The notes: generated by a model from the letters alone, not told the origin. 64,000 nucleotides of DNA from Alopecurus myosuroides (GCA_028641055.1 CM054060.1:241332833-241396832); one strand, 5' to 3'; shown: positions 47,901 to 60,100, counted from the first letter of the stretch. Translations and numbers: made by a program.

Positions 47901-49828
47901 TTTAGGGATTTAGAAAAATTAACAGGGACTTGGAAATAAATTGCAAGGATTTAGAAAGAATTATACAGGGACTAGAATTAAAGATATAGGGGCTTGGTTG
48001 TGATTTGGGGGAAGTTCTGTAACCAAACAAATAAAATAAAAAGGTTGGTTTTTAGTTGAGGGAGTGGGGGATCGAACCCCTCCCCTTTGCTGTGCGCACA
48101 AGGAACACACCAACTGGGCTGGCTGCTGTGTGTTGACAGGAAGTGCAGCGGGGTGAGGTTAGTGTTCATAACTGCACCGAATCCACCTCGGAAAAATTAA
48201 CAGGAAAAAGGTGGGGCTGGGGATCGAACCCTGCACCTCGCGGGTGCGCGCTGCGGTTACTGCCAGTGGGCTGTGCTCTGTGTTGGTGCTAGGAAGGGGA
48301 TCTCGGGGAGGAAAAGGTGTTGCTGCGGGATTCTTTTTCTGAACCTGTAACTGACGAGGGCACGCAGCAGGGAAGAGGGCAGCCATGGCAGCGATCGGCT
48401 GCCGCTGCTGCGGGGACTCGCGGTGGCCGGGGGGTGCCGTGGGCGGTGTGGGGGCTGCGGGAGATGGAGGAGATGAGGGAGGAGAGGGAGGAGGATCGAG
48501 GGGAAGAGGAGCGGGAGACGCTCACCTCGCTGTCGAGCGGACAGGGACGGGCGGAGCAGGGAGCGGTCGCCGGCGACGGGAGGTTGGCGGCGGCGCGGTG
48601 GGGCTCCTCGGGGGAAGCCGAGGAGATGGCGAGGAAGAGGGAAACGCGAGGGTTCCATTCCCGCCGCGTGCTGCTCTCGACGGCGGCCCCAACGTCCACA
48701 ACTTCTCCGATGAACTACGGCCATGGAAGCTATCGATTTTCAGAGAACAAAAATTCAGAAGAAATCTCGGGAGGAAGAAGGGAAACGAGAGGGAGAGAAC
48801 GGCGGCGATGGGAGAAGGAGTAGGGTTAGTGTTTCTCCACGGGTTGGGGACAGATATAGGAGGGGGAGGGAGAATCGGGTGGAGGAGGTTGGGCAGCAGG
48901 TCGCTGTCCATGGTTGATGACGACAGCGTACGGAGATGGGGAAGAAAGGTTATCGGGCTGAGAGGGAAGTGGGCTTGGGGGGGAGAGTTGGGCCTCTCTC
49001 TCTCCCTGGTTTCTTTTTACTAATTGATTATGTTTTATTAAATTTTTTTTTGTGCTGATTGGAAAAGGAAGAACAAGAGAGGGTTAGGGTTAGAAATTTT
49101 TAGGGCAAAATTTTATAATGCTTATTTAAGTAATAGCAACAAATTGCAAGTTTTTGTTTTACCAAAAGATTGGAAATTAAGTGTTGCTTGCAATTTATTT
49201 GAAATTTGAAGGGAATTTAATATTAATTGATTAACTTAACTTAAGCAATTAAGTTTTTTAAATTCAAGTTTAGTTGGAAACAAGTGAAGGAATTGTTTGG
49301 TAATTTCCATAATTTCAAATTGGGTGTTGTTGGTAATTGGATTTGAAATTTTGAAATAACAATTGAATTAAGTTTGGATTAATTAAATTATTAAAAGCCA
49401 TAATTTTAATGGTTGAACCTTATGGATTAAATGGAAACAACTGATTGAATGGTTTTGCAATTTTCATAACTTTCAACAAGGGTTGTTGTTTGGAAGAAAA
49501 TCATAACTGAATTTGAAAAGGGTTTGGTTATTGGATGCATTTTTATAGAAACAAAACAACAGTTTTGAGATCACACTTTAATGGAAACAATTGATTGTTT
49601 TGATTTGAAATATGATTTTGGAAATTGTAACATCACAAGGATGAAACAAAAGGTTTGAATTTTGGTTTGAAATTCAAATAGAAAACAAAGGAAAACAAAT
49701 GAAAACAGTTGGAAAACAAATGGAAAACAAACAAAACAAATGCAATCAACATGATGCCATGATGCAAAACATAAAATAACAGAGAGCAAACATTCTAATG
49801 GCTATTTTTTCATACTTGGGATGTTACA
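44916..49828 (-). repeat. Main segment of C LTR copy 2
   Basis: Partner of 18464-23378. TATA-like CCTATATCTG at 48860-48851; mini-exons at 48724-48526, 46726-46649 and 45423-45359, with the same altered ATAC acceptor. Both tRNA-like motifs and the hairpin are kept. AT-rich parts (about 46910-48040 and 49010-49790) show nothing further. Confidence 0.9.
45359..48724 (-). pseudogene. LTR-contained split gene in C LTR copy 2
   Basis: As in copy 1: MAVVHRRSCGRWG start, 199-nt first exon in phase 1 with GTGAGC donor, 78-nt second exon with GC donor, and a third exon ending GGYYVEYDETADE. The frame is still open in each exon, despite the base differences between the two LTR copies. Confidence 0.4.
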
Positions 49829-51743
49829 TTGTGGTGGAGCGAGAAGAGGAAGGCAAGGCCGTGCAGCGGCCAGTATACTATCTCAGTGAGGTGCTGTCCA
49901 GCTCCAAGCAGAACTACCCGCATTACCAGAAGATGACTTACGGCGTGTACCTGAGCGCCAAGAAGTTGAAGCACTATTTCCAAGAGCATCTCGTCACAGT
50001 GGTCAGTTCTGCTCCCATCTCGGATATCATGGGCAACAAGGAAGCAAGTGGCAGAGTAGCCAAGTGGGCGATTGAGCTGGTCGCGTACGCTCCTTCGTAC
50101 GCAAGAAGAGAAGCCATCAAGTCATAGATCTTAGCAGATTTCCTGGTGGATTGGGCCGAGGTTCAGTATGAGCCTCCCTTGCCGGAAACCAATTACTGGA
50201 AGATGCATTTTGATGGCTCCAAAGTGAAGGAAGGCCTTGGTGCTGGCGTGGTGCTCATGTCACCCAAGCGAGATCAACTCAAGTATGTGCTGCAGATCCA
50301 CTTCAAGGCGTCCAACAATGTGGCCGAGTATGAGGCCGTGGTAGAAGGATTGCGAGTAGCCAAGGAGGTTGGTTTGCAGCGCATTATATGCTATGGCGAC
50401 TCGGATCTGGTTGTGCAGCAAGTTTCTGGTACTTGGGATGCTCTGGATGCCAACATGGCAGCATATCGATTTCTGGTGCAAACCATGACGGGATTTTTTG
50501 AAGGATGCGAGTTCCAACACATACACCGAGCAGAGAATGACGCAGCTGATGAGTTGTCCAAGTTGGGGTCTTCTCGGCAGTCCATCCCAGCTGGGATTGC
50601 CTTGGAGCATTTGAGAAAGCCATCTATCAAGCCATCCCCCAACTTGGAGTCTATATTCGTTCCTTCTCTGCCAGGCGAAGAAACTGTTCCCATGGAGATT
50701 GATTGGGAGGGTGCAAAAGAGAACCCGGGGACTGTCGTCGCCATCCCGGGGACTGGCGCCTCCAACCCGGGGACTGTCCCTTCTTACTAGGGGACTGCCC
50801 CTCCTAACTCGGGGACTGTCGCGTTCATCGAGGGGGTCCTTGCTGAGTGCTCGGGGACTCGTGGCCTCGTCCTCAACACAGAAGAAGCAGTGGTGGCTGT
50901 TCCAATGGAAGTGGACGAACCGGTGTTTCCCACGCGGGAGACACCGAGTTGGGCTATGCCCATATTATCCTTTCTAAAGGACGGCACCTTGCCAAGTGAT
51001 GAAGTTACCGCGAGGCAAATTCAGAGAAGATCCAAGGGCTACACAATATTCAAAGATATGCTGCACAGAAGAAGTCATACTGGCGTGTTGCAAGGCTGTG
51101 TAGAGCCGGAGGAAGGAGAAGAAATTTTGGTGGAGATACATCAAGGAGAATGTGGACATCATGCCTCTTCTCGGGCTCTGGTCAACAAGGCTTTTTTGCA
51201 TGGATTCTTTTGGCTCACTGCCTTGAAGCTAGCTGAAGATATCGTGAGAAAGTGCAACGGCTGCCAAAGATTTGCAAGTAAGATTCACATGCCTTCTTCC
51301 GAGTTGAAGACCATTCCCATTACTTGGCCGTTTGCAGTTTGGTGTTTGGATATGGTTGGCCCCTTCAAGCCGGCTAGAGGCAACATGACTCACATCTTGG
51401 TCATGATTGACAAGTTCACCAAGTGGATTGAAGTAAAGCCTATTCGGAAGTGCGATGGAGCCACAGCTGTGAGTTTTCTGAAGGATGTGATTTTGAGATA
51501 CGGCTACCCGCACAGCATCATCACGGATAACGGCACAAATTTTGCTGAGGGTGCTTTTGCAAGGTTCTGCACAGATAAGCGCATTCGTCTAGATGTTGCA
51601 TTTGTTGCGCATCCTGCCTCCAATGGGCAAGTTGAAAGAGCAAATGGCATGGTACTATCCGGCATAAAGCCAAGGCTGATTGAGCCACTGCTGAAAACAC
51701 CTGGGTGTTGGCTAGACGAGTTTCCAGGGTGTTGTGGAGTCTA
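49829..51743 (+). pseudogene. Element D pol: RNase H end, archaeal-type RNase H and integrase core
   Basis: 49829-50127 is the end of the gypsy RNase H (RPVYYLSEVL, YPHYQKM), stopped by TAG where relatives have a sense codon. 50146-50650 is the Tat-specific second RNase H, with FDGSKVKEGLG, NNVAEYEAV, YGDSDLVVQQ and AENDAADELSKL providing the D-E-D-D set. After a repeat-filled linker with another TAG (about 50788) come the integrase zinc-binding region (GHHASSRALV, CNGCQRF) and the D-D-35-E core (DMVGPF, TDNGTNF, NGQVERANG). A frameshift near 51715 ends this frame. Confidence 0.9.
50715..50880 (+). repeat. Imperfect tandem repeats of the GGGGACTG motif in the pol linker
   Basis: CGGGGACTG-type units recur six times at about 28-30 bp spacing (for example CCCGGGGACTGTCGTCG, CCCGGGGACTGGCGCC, CTCGGGGACTGTCG). 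They encode short PGT/SGT repeats between the archaeal-type RNase H and the integrase. The same motif also occurs singly at about 52276 and 54780 in this element. Confidence 0.75.
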
Positions 51744-52214
51744 AGGACTACCCCTAACCGGTCAACCGGCTACACACCATTCTTCCTGGTATATGGAGCT
51801 GAGGCCGTGTTGCCCACTGACCTAGAGCATGACTCACCCCGAGTAACCCTCTACACTGAGGCAGAAGTGAGAGAAGCTCGAGAAAATAATGTTGACCTGC
51901 TAGAAGAAGCAAGAGAGCTAACTTTGTCACGATCAGCTGTTTACCAGCAAAACTTGAGGCGTTATCACAACCGGAAAGTGAACCCAAGGGTTTTCCGAGA
52001 AGGAAACATGGTCCTTAGGCTCGTGCAGCGCACAGCCGGGATGCACAAGTTATCTCCTCCGTGGGAAGGGCCATTCATTGTAAGAAAGGCTCTACACAAT
52101 GATGCGTACTACCTGGTTGACGTACAGGCACCCCAGAAGAACAGGCCGGATAGAGCAGGAGAGGAATCTAAGCGCCCCTGGAATGTAGCTCTACTCTGCC
52201 GCTTTCATTCATGA
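51744..52214 (+). pseudogene. Element D integrase C-terminal part, next frame
   Basis: Continues after the frameshift: VLWSLRTTPNRSTGYTPF, FLVYGAEAVLPTD, YHNRKVNPR, LSPPWEGPFIV, ending at the TGA of 52212-52214. This is the usual C-terminus of Tat integrase, with no chromodomain. Confidence 0.88.
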
Positions 52215-52866
52215 GCAAAACGTGTATGTATCCTCACCTGAGTTAAAATTCTAGTCGGCACTCCGCATTCGAACTCGGGGACTGCCCTTGTCCAAACTTG
52301 TTCTGTGTTGTTCTACTCTGTTTTACCTTTGTCTACTCGGTTGCTCTGCTTAGAATTTCATAAGTGTATCTAGTAATTTGTTTAAACCTAAAGGCCAACT
52401 CTTCGACTCTGCTGCTGTCTGCAACCCGGCTTCATGGCAAGCAAGAGAACAAGCCAGAGGTCAATGAGCACACGAAAAATAACTAAGGAAAAGAGGAGTG
52501 CAGGAACCGAGTAGAGTGCTCTTTACTGTTTTTTGTTGTCTTTTTTTGGCTAAGTGGTGGGCGGCGTTACTATGAATCTTTCTAAGTGGCTAAGTATTTG
52601 AAACTCAATCTTTGACATCTTGTGATTCGACTACCAAAAAAGCCACAAGTGGCAGGTAAGAGCTGAGACGAAAAGAGAGAGCGGATAAAAAATGCAACTC
52701 GGGGACTTGCATAATAACGCAACCCGGCATTGAGCCAGAGTTGCTAAAATATCAAACTTCAACTGGAATAAAATTGAGTAGCAACAAAGAATTAAAGTGT
52801 ATGATTACATCTGCACCCGACATCCCGGGGATCTGATAAAAGTTTAAGATATAAGTTTTTCAGGCA
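52215..52866 (+). other. Spacer between pol and antisense gene in D
   Basis: About 650 bp without a supported reading frame. Contains scattered CTCGGGGACT motifs and T-rich stretches. The two genes converge here, so it should hold the 3' ends of both transcripts. Confidence 0.6.
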
Positions 52867-55800
52867 TTACTTCGTGGTAGCATCAGTGTTGTCCGCAGCA
52901 GCTTTCTCGGCATCGGCCTTCTCGGCATCAGCATCAATGTCCATCTTGGTAGTTTGGTCGGAGGTGGCCGTGGCAATAGAGATGGGGTCGGTGGCCGAGG
53001 TAGATGGAGTGGACTGGGTCCTGAGTAGCGTAGCGGCATCGAGGGTCACAGCAGCGGTCGAGCCCAAATCGGGAGCCGCCTGGTTGATCACCATCTCGGT
53101 GGTGACGGTGGCCCCTTGTGCGCTGGACTGCGCCTGCTCGGCACCCGCGCCGGCTGCCAACTCGGCCCCCTCCATGACCTGGGCCTTCCCCTTCTCGGCA
53201 GCTCCCTTGGCGGCATCTTCTTCAAACACGCTCAAGTCCTCCGACTCGGTGTCCTCATCTTCATCGTCTCCCTCGCTCTCAACTTCAGTGTCTGGCTCGG
53301 GGAGGCCTTCGATGAAGGTGGCGGTGTCCGCGTAGGAGGCTATCTCGTAGGCTACTGCCTTCCGCCGAGTAATGCAGTCGGGATCCTTGGTCCACCTGGA
53401 GTCTTTGCGCATCATGATGACCCTACCAAGATTGAGGTTCTCGTACCATCTTACGATGAAGTGGAGAAGCTGATCAGCTCCTGCCCGAGCCGCAGAAGCG
53501 CGCCACTTCTTCAACTCGGCCTTCACGCTGTCCAGCTTCTCGGCGATCTCGCGAAAGGTGTTTGGCGCAGATTCATCCGGCCAGAAGAGGTCATGCAGCT
53601 TGTATGCCGTACCAACCATGGTGGTGCCCAAGCCTTTGAGTTGGTGGAGTTGCGACTTGATGCTAGTAAGATTGTCGCTGATAGTGGATTTGGTGTCGGT
53701 GGGCAATCCGGAGGCAGCTCGAAGTTCTTGTGCTTTCGCCAGAGCAGGCGTGCTAGCGGCGCGGAGATCAGGGAAAATATCTAAAGAAGAAGCAGATAGG
53801 AGTTAGAAATGGAGGCAGAGAAGAGATGAAATCAGGTAGAAAGGATGAGAGGAAAGGCAAGCCAAGCGGCAGAGAAAAGAAACAGCCAGGTGCAGAGAAG
53901 AGGAATCTTACGTGTGAGATCCACCAGCAGCGCATCCAGTTTAATCTTCCAGTCCTCCTCATCAGCAATGTGCCGGTCTTCAATACTGCGCGCGCTGGCA
54001 ATCTGGAGCATGAGCAGTTCATTGTGTGTCTTCAACAGTGAGAGTTCCATCTCGAGGGACTTCTCTCTGGCCTTGGCAGTTTTCTTGACCTCTTCCTTCT
54101 CAGCAGCTTGGTCCAAGGCATCCTGGAGAGCAGTCTTGAGCTGGACTTGCATCTGCTCGAACTCGGCGCGCTCTGCGTCGCGTTCCTTCTAGAGCTCTGC
54201 TTCTCGGGTTTCCAGCTGTTGCCGCACCTCGGCAGGCACCAGGCAGTTGAGATGCTGCTCCCGGAATGTCTTGTATTCTTCTGCGAGAAGAACAACACTG
54301 TTAGCAGAGTAATAACCAGGTAAAGGAAGAAGCACAAGTGCAGAGTGGCCAGCAACTCACCTTCCAGATGCTTGATTTTGCTTTCGGTAGAGGAAGAGAA
54401 GACATGGCAGTGTTCGTGCTGCTCCTTCAGTTCGTTGAATTTGCCTGCAGAGTAGACAGAGTTAGAGCAAAAACCAAACGCGGGCGTAAACACAAAACGC
54501 GCAAACCGAATAGCTACAAGCTTACTTTCTATCTCAGAAATTTGGAGAGCACGGTCCAGGGCCGCCTGCTCCATCGCGGCATCATCTTTCCTTTCAGCTT
54601 CAAGAGCCTCGATGCGGTCCTTGGCTACGCGGTGGTTCCAGAGCAGCCGGCGAAACACTTTGGTCCTCTTCAGAAGGCTATTCTGTGAAAGAGAAGAAAA
54701 GGAGTTAGAGAAATTGTTTGAAGATTTGGCCCGAGAAGACGGCAACTCGGTTGAGTACCCGCCTACTCGGCCCGAATCTCGGGGACTGGGGAGTGGCTAA
54801 GGAGAAGAAGAGAAGAGAAGAAGAAAAGAAGAACTACAACTCGGAAAAGCAAGAAAAGCAAGAAAAACTTACAGCATATGTTTGTTCAACGTCCTCGGCG
54901 GCTTTGCGGAGGCAGAACAGCTTCCCGGCCAGTGTGCAGGTGTTGGAGGCGATGGTCATTGGAACAGAGCCGATGTCGGCCTTGTTCCAGTCGACGCGGT
55001 AGTGGTCAACTGTGCCCAAAGTGCTGCCATTCCACTTCTCGACGCCGTGAGCATCGCTCTCCCAGACCTTGTCAACAAAGCCTACCCGGTCCAGGACCGC
55101 GGTCAGCCCCTCTGATTCAATCTCGTCCTCTTCGGCTTCGCGCGAGATGAGCGAAAGAGGTTTCTTGGCTTTGGACTTGGCATCCACAGCCTTGGCCTGG
55201 CCTTCCTTCAAGGCGGAAAGACGCTTCTTGCCCTTGGCCAGGGAGATGATGTGTTGCTGGGATACCTCCAGCAGGTATGACGGCCAGCTGCCTTGTGCGC
55301 GGGCAGCACCTCCAGCACTCGACCCTTCGTCTGGGCCATCAGATCCAGCAGCAGCGCCGATGGTGAGTTGCGTGCTCTTTGTTGTCGGCTTCCCGGCTGG
55401 CGCAAGAGGTGCCTTGGATGGTGGCATCAGATCTCCATACTGCGCAACCTTGCGCGGTGGATTCTTCCGGATAGTTGCAGTCTCTGGCTTGGCGGTCTTC
55501 TTAGGAACAGTGTCCGCCCGAGAAGCGGACGGAGGCACTTGGCGTGAAGCGGGTGGAGGCATTTGCTGAGATGCAGTCTTGGGTGTGTTCTGTTTTGGTG
55601 GAGGGCTTGGCGCAGTCGGTGGAGTCGCCTGCTGGGTAGGCGGCACAAGGGGCCGGCTACCCTGCGCAGCTTCTGGCTGCGCTTGGCTCTGGAGGACGGG
55701 CTCCACCATGGTCTTCTCTACCCGCTGCTCGGCAGCGGGATCAGGTCTTGTGTCAACATGTTCTTCTACCCGCGGCCTGGCCGCGGGGTCATCTTGAGCT

Positions 55801-57875
55801 GCAGCTTGTTCTTCCTGCTGCTCGGGGTTGTCATCTGGCCGCTCAAGGGCGGCACGGTCGTGGATCTCGGCTTCTTCTTCAACATTCTCCCCAGCTGATG
55901 TAGCTGGGGGAGAGGAGGGCGTCTCGTTGTGAGCGGCATCCTGCGCTGACTGATACGCGTAGGTCTTCTGCTCAAGGGTCTCATCATCAACTTGGTCACC
56001 ATCGCCCATGTTCTCGGCGCCGGTGTCTTCTTCTTCTAGCTTCACAGGAAAGGGCTATCCTGTTGGGCTGGCTCGTCATCCTCATCTGAGAGCTCGACGA
56101 GCTTCTCGAGGTCCACAATGGCTTTCCTCTTGATGCGAGTGGGGGCAGCGGCAGCATCAGCATCCAGAGGGGCGCTGGAAGAAGGAAGTAATTCAGAAAG
56201 AGAGAAGCAGAAAATCGTAGCGAGAAGCAGCAGCAGAGTGGTACTCGGATAAAGTAACTTACCCTTTAACGGTGGGAGGTTGTCTTCTGCTGGTGGTGGT
56301 CTTCTTCCCCTTCTTGGGCTTCTTGGAAGCAGGTTCTTGGGCACCACTACCCACCCTCTTCCGAGTTGGGGGAGCAGCCACAGACAGAGGGTTAACCTCC
56401 AAGGCCTCTTCGTCCTCCTCCAGCTCGGGATCCTCTTCAGAATAGAAAAAAGAATAAATTCAAAAGCAGAGAAGGAAATCAAACTGTGTTGCTGGCAAGC
56501 AGATAGGTGAACTTGGTCACCTTCGTCATCCTCGGACCAGTCCCGGATAGACGCATCAACTCGGTGCTTACCAGGCTGAGTGGCATGCGGGATGCAAAGG
56601 GTGTCCTGCGTGTCGTAGGCCTTCTCATCATCCTCTTCTCGGTCAGCGTGCCAATTGTTGTCACGGATCTCACTATCTTCTTCCCTTTGACGATCAATGT
56701 GCTGAGAAGGCAAACAAGATAGAACAGTAAGTTGAGTTCTCAGCTAGGGGGTTCTACCCGGAACAGCATGCAAACACAAAGCATATTTTGCTAAGGATTT
56801 CTATTCGGCACGGCATGCAAACACAAAGCATATAAAGCCAACAGGATATTTATGGTATTCTATTCGGTGCAGCATGCAAAGACTAAGCATACAGAGCTGA
56901 GAAGCTATCTACTCGGTATCAAAGTGAAAAAGGAGAGCAGAGAAGGCTAACCTGTCCAATACGCTTGGTGCGGCTATACGGCTCGAAGCCATACAGCCAG
57001 TCGTCATTAAGCGTGGTCCGCATGATGGACCTCGCCCAGATAGCCACCTCCGCCTTGGTGAGCTCGAAGGTTGTTGTCCTTGTGCAGTTGCGGGCTCCTC
57101 CCATGTAGCACATCTTGTGCGAGCAGCGCTGGAGCGGGAGTACTCGGCGTGAGATCCAGCACGCGGTCGGATCATCTCGGCGGAACCCCTCCTCGCGCAA
57201 CTCGGCCAGGCGTCGCTCTACTTGGAAAACATCCTCGATGGTGGTCTTCGGGTGGTAGCCCCAATTCTGCTGAGTGGGCAGGGCATTCTTGAACTTTGGA
57301 AGCCCTATCCGGTCCTGGATCGGCTTCCCTTCTTCCGTGGCGACGTTCTTTACGTACAGGAAACTGCGCTGCCACTTGCGCACAGTTTCCAGTCCCTTAG
57401 CTCGTGGGTGATGGCCAGTGGAGCGCTGCAGCATCATGGCGCATCCCGTCTGGGTCATGGCGCGGGCGCTATCGGTCTTTCCCGGATTGGGAATACTCTG
57501 TTTGCGGAGGAAGAAGTACCGAGCCCAAGTGTGGATAGTTGGGTACACGCCCAGAAAGGCTTCGCACACCACGGCGTGGGTAGAAAGCATGATGAGAGAA
57601 TTGGGTGGAAGATGATGTGGCTGGAGGCCAAAATGTTCGAGAAACTTGGAGAAGAACTCGGAAATTGGGAGGCCAAAGCCGCGCTTGAAGAGCGCAAGAA
57701 AGACAACATATTCATCCTTTTTTGGATTGGGAACAATCTCAGTACCTGGATGTCGGCACACCACGCCGGGAGGCACGCGGCGTGCGTTGACTAGCCACTG
57801 GCAGTCCTCTGCCGTGACATACGACCCTTCCCAGCCGGCGCGGGCGGCGGCATCGTCGTCTCCGTGAGAAGCCAT
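52867..57875 (-). pseudogene. Eight-exon antisense gene of element D, Transposase_28 (PF04195)-type N-terminus, nearly intact
   Basis: Exons inferred from splice sites and phase: 57875-56952 (308 codons; RGFGLPISEFF, FGLQPHHLPPNS, VVCEAFLGVYP are typical of the 'putative gypsy type transposon' family), 56701-56521, 56434-56263, 56174-54873, 54682-54526, 54444-54361, 54280-53912 and 53780-52867 (stop TAA). All introns are GT-AG and every join keeps phase. Total about 1,365 codons. The middle is acidic and Pro/Ala-rich (LEEDEEALEV, KLVELSDEDDE, many PP/PA runs). The later exons look like coiled coil (LLWNHRVAKDRIEALEAE, ELSLLKTHNELLML). Only two faults are seen: a 1-nt shift near 56050 in exon 4 and an in-frame TAG at 54191-54189 in exon 7. 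Antisense ORFs at this place are known in Tat elements; their function is unknown. Confidence 0.75.
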
Positions 57876-58644
57876 GGCGACGGAGATGCGCGGGGGAGAT
57901 TGGAAGCGGAGGCGCTAGTGGGAGATGTGAATCGGAGTTTGGAGGCAAAGGAATCTCTCTCTGTCTCTCCGGCGGCGCGTGGAGCAGCGGCGCAGCAAGC
58001 GGCTGCAGTGGCGGTGTGCTCGACAGCGGCGGAGAGGCGAAGGGGCGTGAGATTGGAAAGAGCACGAAAGAGAAGAGGGGAGCGTCGAGGGGGTATTTAT
58101 CTCGCTCCCTCGAGTTGCCGTTACTGCTGGAGTAATCGTGGATTGATCGTACGCGGAGATCGTGCGGCGTGGGTTGCGCAACCGTTAGAAACACACACAG
58201 CGCATATTGCGCGCGTAACGGGCGCAGTTAATCCCACGTCGAGATCGTGGGCACTTGAGTACGGTTGAAGTGACTTAACGGGCTAGTGGGCCCAGGTTGC
58301 AGTTATTGGCGCGTGGCCTGCTGTATCCCAGGCACCGAGGCGTCGGGGGTATGGGGGTGTGACACGTGCCCTGTAGCGACACGAAGAAGTGGATTCGATC
58401 TAATTCAGCGGGAGTGAGTTGGAAATTTTACTAAGTCATTTTACTTGGCAGCTCAGGAGAGAAAAGGCCCTACTCCGCTACCCGGAAGGTGTTCCCATGA
58501 GCACAGTTGAAGAGATTCGCGAAGAAGTTTCTGGTTCAAATTGGAGTGCAACTCGGCATTACTCATTCAAGAAGACAGTTTGGTTTTTAAGCTGGCAGGG
58601 CCCAGTGAACAAGTTCGCAGGACTCTACCAGCTCCGGGTACTAA
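57876..58644. other. Region between antisense gene start and probable 3' LTR of D
   Basis: Contains the antisense promoter and 5' leader (57876-58100). Nothing recognised at 58110-58644. A clear polypurine tract directly before 58645 is not seen, which weakens the LTR boundary. Confidence 0.5.
58094..58101 (-). promoter_or_regulatory. TATA-like box of the antisense gene
   Basis: GATAAATA on the minus strand in a GC-rich setting, about 220 bp before the ATG at 57875. It fits a core promoter inside the element, pointing away from the LTR. Confidence 0.55.
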
Positions 58645-59445
58645 TGTCGGGGGGTTACCCCCGAGTAGGGGTAAGGCAAGTGCTAAAGGCAAGGTCAAAG
58701 GTGTTGTTTGACTGAGTAGCTGGCTACCCGGTACTTGCTACCCGGTAGGCTGCTATCCGGCCGTACCCACCAATGGCCAGACGGAGAAATCAAGGAAGTT
58801 ATGTTCCTCCGAGTAGAGGAGTTGGTCCGAGTAGAGGGAGTGGATTCCTACTCGGGCCAGAAGTCAATGGAGCCGTTCTGACAAAGGATCCCGCGTATCC
58901 TGCGTCTGTACGGCGTGCGGTTCAACTTACGGAGTGCGTGATTATCCGCGCTACGGCGTGGCTACAGTGCGGTAGTCGCCTGTCAAGTCCTGTCACTGAC
59001 AGAGGGGACATGACAGGGCTAGGGGCCTACCCTATCTCACTGACAAGGTGGACAAGTCCCATCCCCGAACGGCGCGACGACTTCCCGCACCCGCGTCAAC
59101 GAGAAGCCGGAGGCGTGCTCTGTTCTGCAGTGTGCCTGTCCCATCAGTCGTACCTTATAGTCTTTTTCTATTCGGATGGGCAACAGTATATAAGCTGCCC
59201 TGCCTCCTCCTGTGAGAGGTTCGACTCTACGTACTCAACACTTGATATTTGCTTCACGTAGAGAGAGCTAGAGAGCTAGAGTGGCTACTCGGCTGAAGGC
59301 CTGATTTGTATTGTGGCTACTCGGTGAACACACATATAAAGAGAAAGGCAGGAGTAGGGGTGTTACCTCCACACGAGGGCCCTGAACCTGGGTAAGATCC
59401 TGGTGTTTGCAGTGTTTGATACATCCTACACGCGGCTACTCGCCA
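58645..59445 (+). repeat. Probable 3' LTR of element D
   Basis: Begins TGTCGGGGGGTTACCCCCG, a start with an inverted repeat typical of Tat LTRs. TATATAAG lies at 59187-59194, then the sequence TGTTACCTCCACACGAGGGCCCTGAACCTGGGTAA-like (59360-59395) common near the end of such LTRs. The end near 59445 (TACTCGCCA) is a guess, as no second LTR is available for comparison. Confidence 0.55.
59187..59194 (+). promoter_or_regulatory. TATA box in the D 3' LTR
   Basis: TATATAAG followed by GC-rich sequence; standard plant core promoter spacing within an LTR. Confidence 0.7.
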
Positions 59446-60100
59446 TGTGATCCCTCCCCGATCACCTCCAGCGTCCATCGGCACCAACCTTTAGCCATCC
59501 TATGGCATCTGCCGTGACACCACCACGACAGTAACCCTCGATTGTTGTTGCACTTTCTGGACACATAGCAGCTCTGTATATCTTTGGTCCTGTTCCCCTT
59601 CAGTTTCATTTGACTCGTGGACGCTTGGGTATGCATAGTTGGTTATGACAAGCATGGACACAAGGAGTAGTAGTACCGTGGTGATTCGGCCTGCGTGCCG
59701 ATAAATCCGGTCTGCATGCCATTGTTTATTGCGGCCGGGGCTGGTAATCCTGAATCCCTTGTGGGTCCATGTCTAGGAGCACATAATAGTATGTATATCT
59801 CTATGTCCGGGGTCGTGACAATAACCTGGACAACATGTTCAAGTTCTAAACTAGGAAGCTACATTTATATTTATGCTGTTTCTCCAAGGATATGAATTCT
59901 AAGGAGGAAGTAAATCCAAATCATAAAGCCCACATAATCACCACCCACAAGTAAAGTGGCATGCATTAACCCTCACATTTTTGTGAGTGTTCCAGTCTCA
60001 TATGAGAGTAGTTCACAAGTTCATCTAGTGAATGAAGCCATTTGGCTTGCTCCCGAGTTCTTTCTCAATAGGAGATAAACTTGGACAACGGGATAACAGA
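59446..60100. other. Unassigned sequence right of element D
   Basis: No gene, repeat or terminus recognised. It may belong to D, to genomic DNA or to the start of the following LTR. Confidence 0.4.

Larger units (their letters stand above)
24303..49828 (-). mobile_element. Element C LTR, copy 2, interrupted by the B solo LTR and element A
   Basis: Made of 24303-24330 plus 44916-49828, about 4.94 kb after removing the insertions. It ends at 49828 (TGTAACATCCC on the minus strand), where pol sequence of element D begins at once. This is the outer LTR of the C array. The target duplication cannot be checked because the left end of C is missing. Confidence 0.88.
49829..59445 (+). mobile_element. 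Element D: 3' half of a Tat-lineage Ty3/gypsy element
   Basis: Starts inside the reverse-transcriptase RNase H domain, where C is inserted, and runs through a second archaeal-type RNase H, integrase, an antisense gene and a probable 3' LTR. The dual RNase H plus downstream antisense ORF is a known mark of Tat elements. The 5' half is not left of C, because that side was lost at 1859. Two premature stops and a frameshift show the element is dead. The right boundary is approximate. Confidence 0.85.

Noticed and set aside
1859..49828. Assembly artefact creating the repeated C/B block
   Set aside because: The two copies differ at many positions and in content (full B versus solo B plus A), so a simple false duplication does not fit. 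Long reads would still be useful.
52867..57875. Host gene lying between two transposons
   Set aside because: The N-terminal family match and its position downstream of Tat pol mark it as the element's own antisense ORF.
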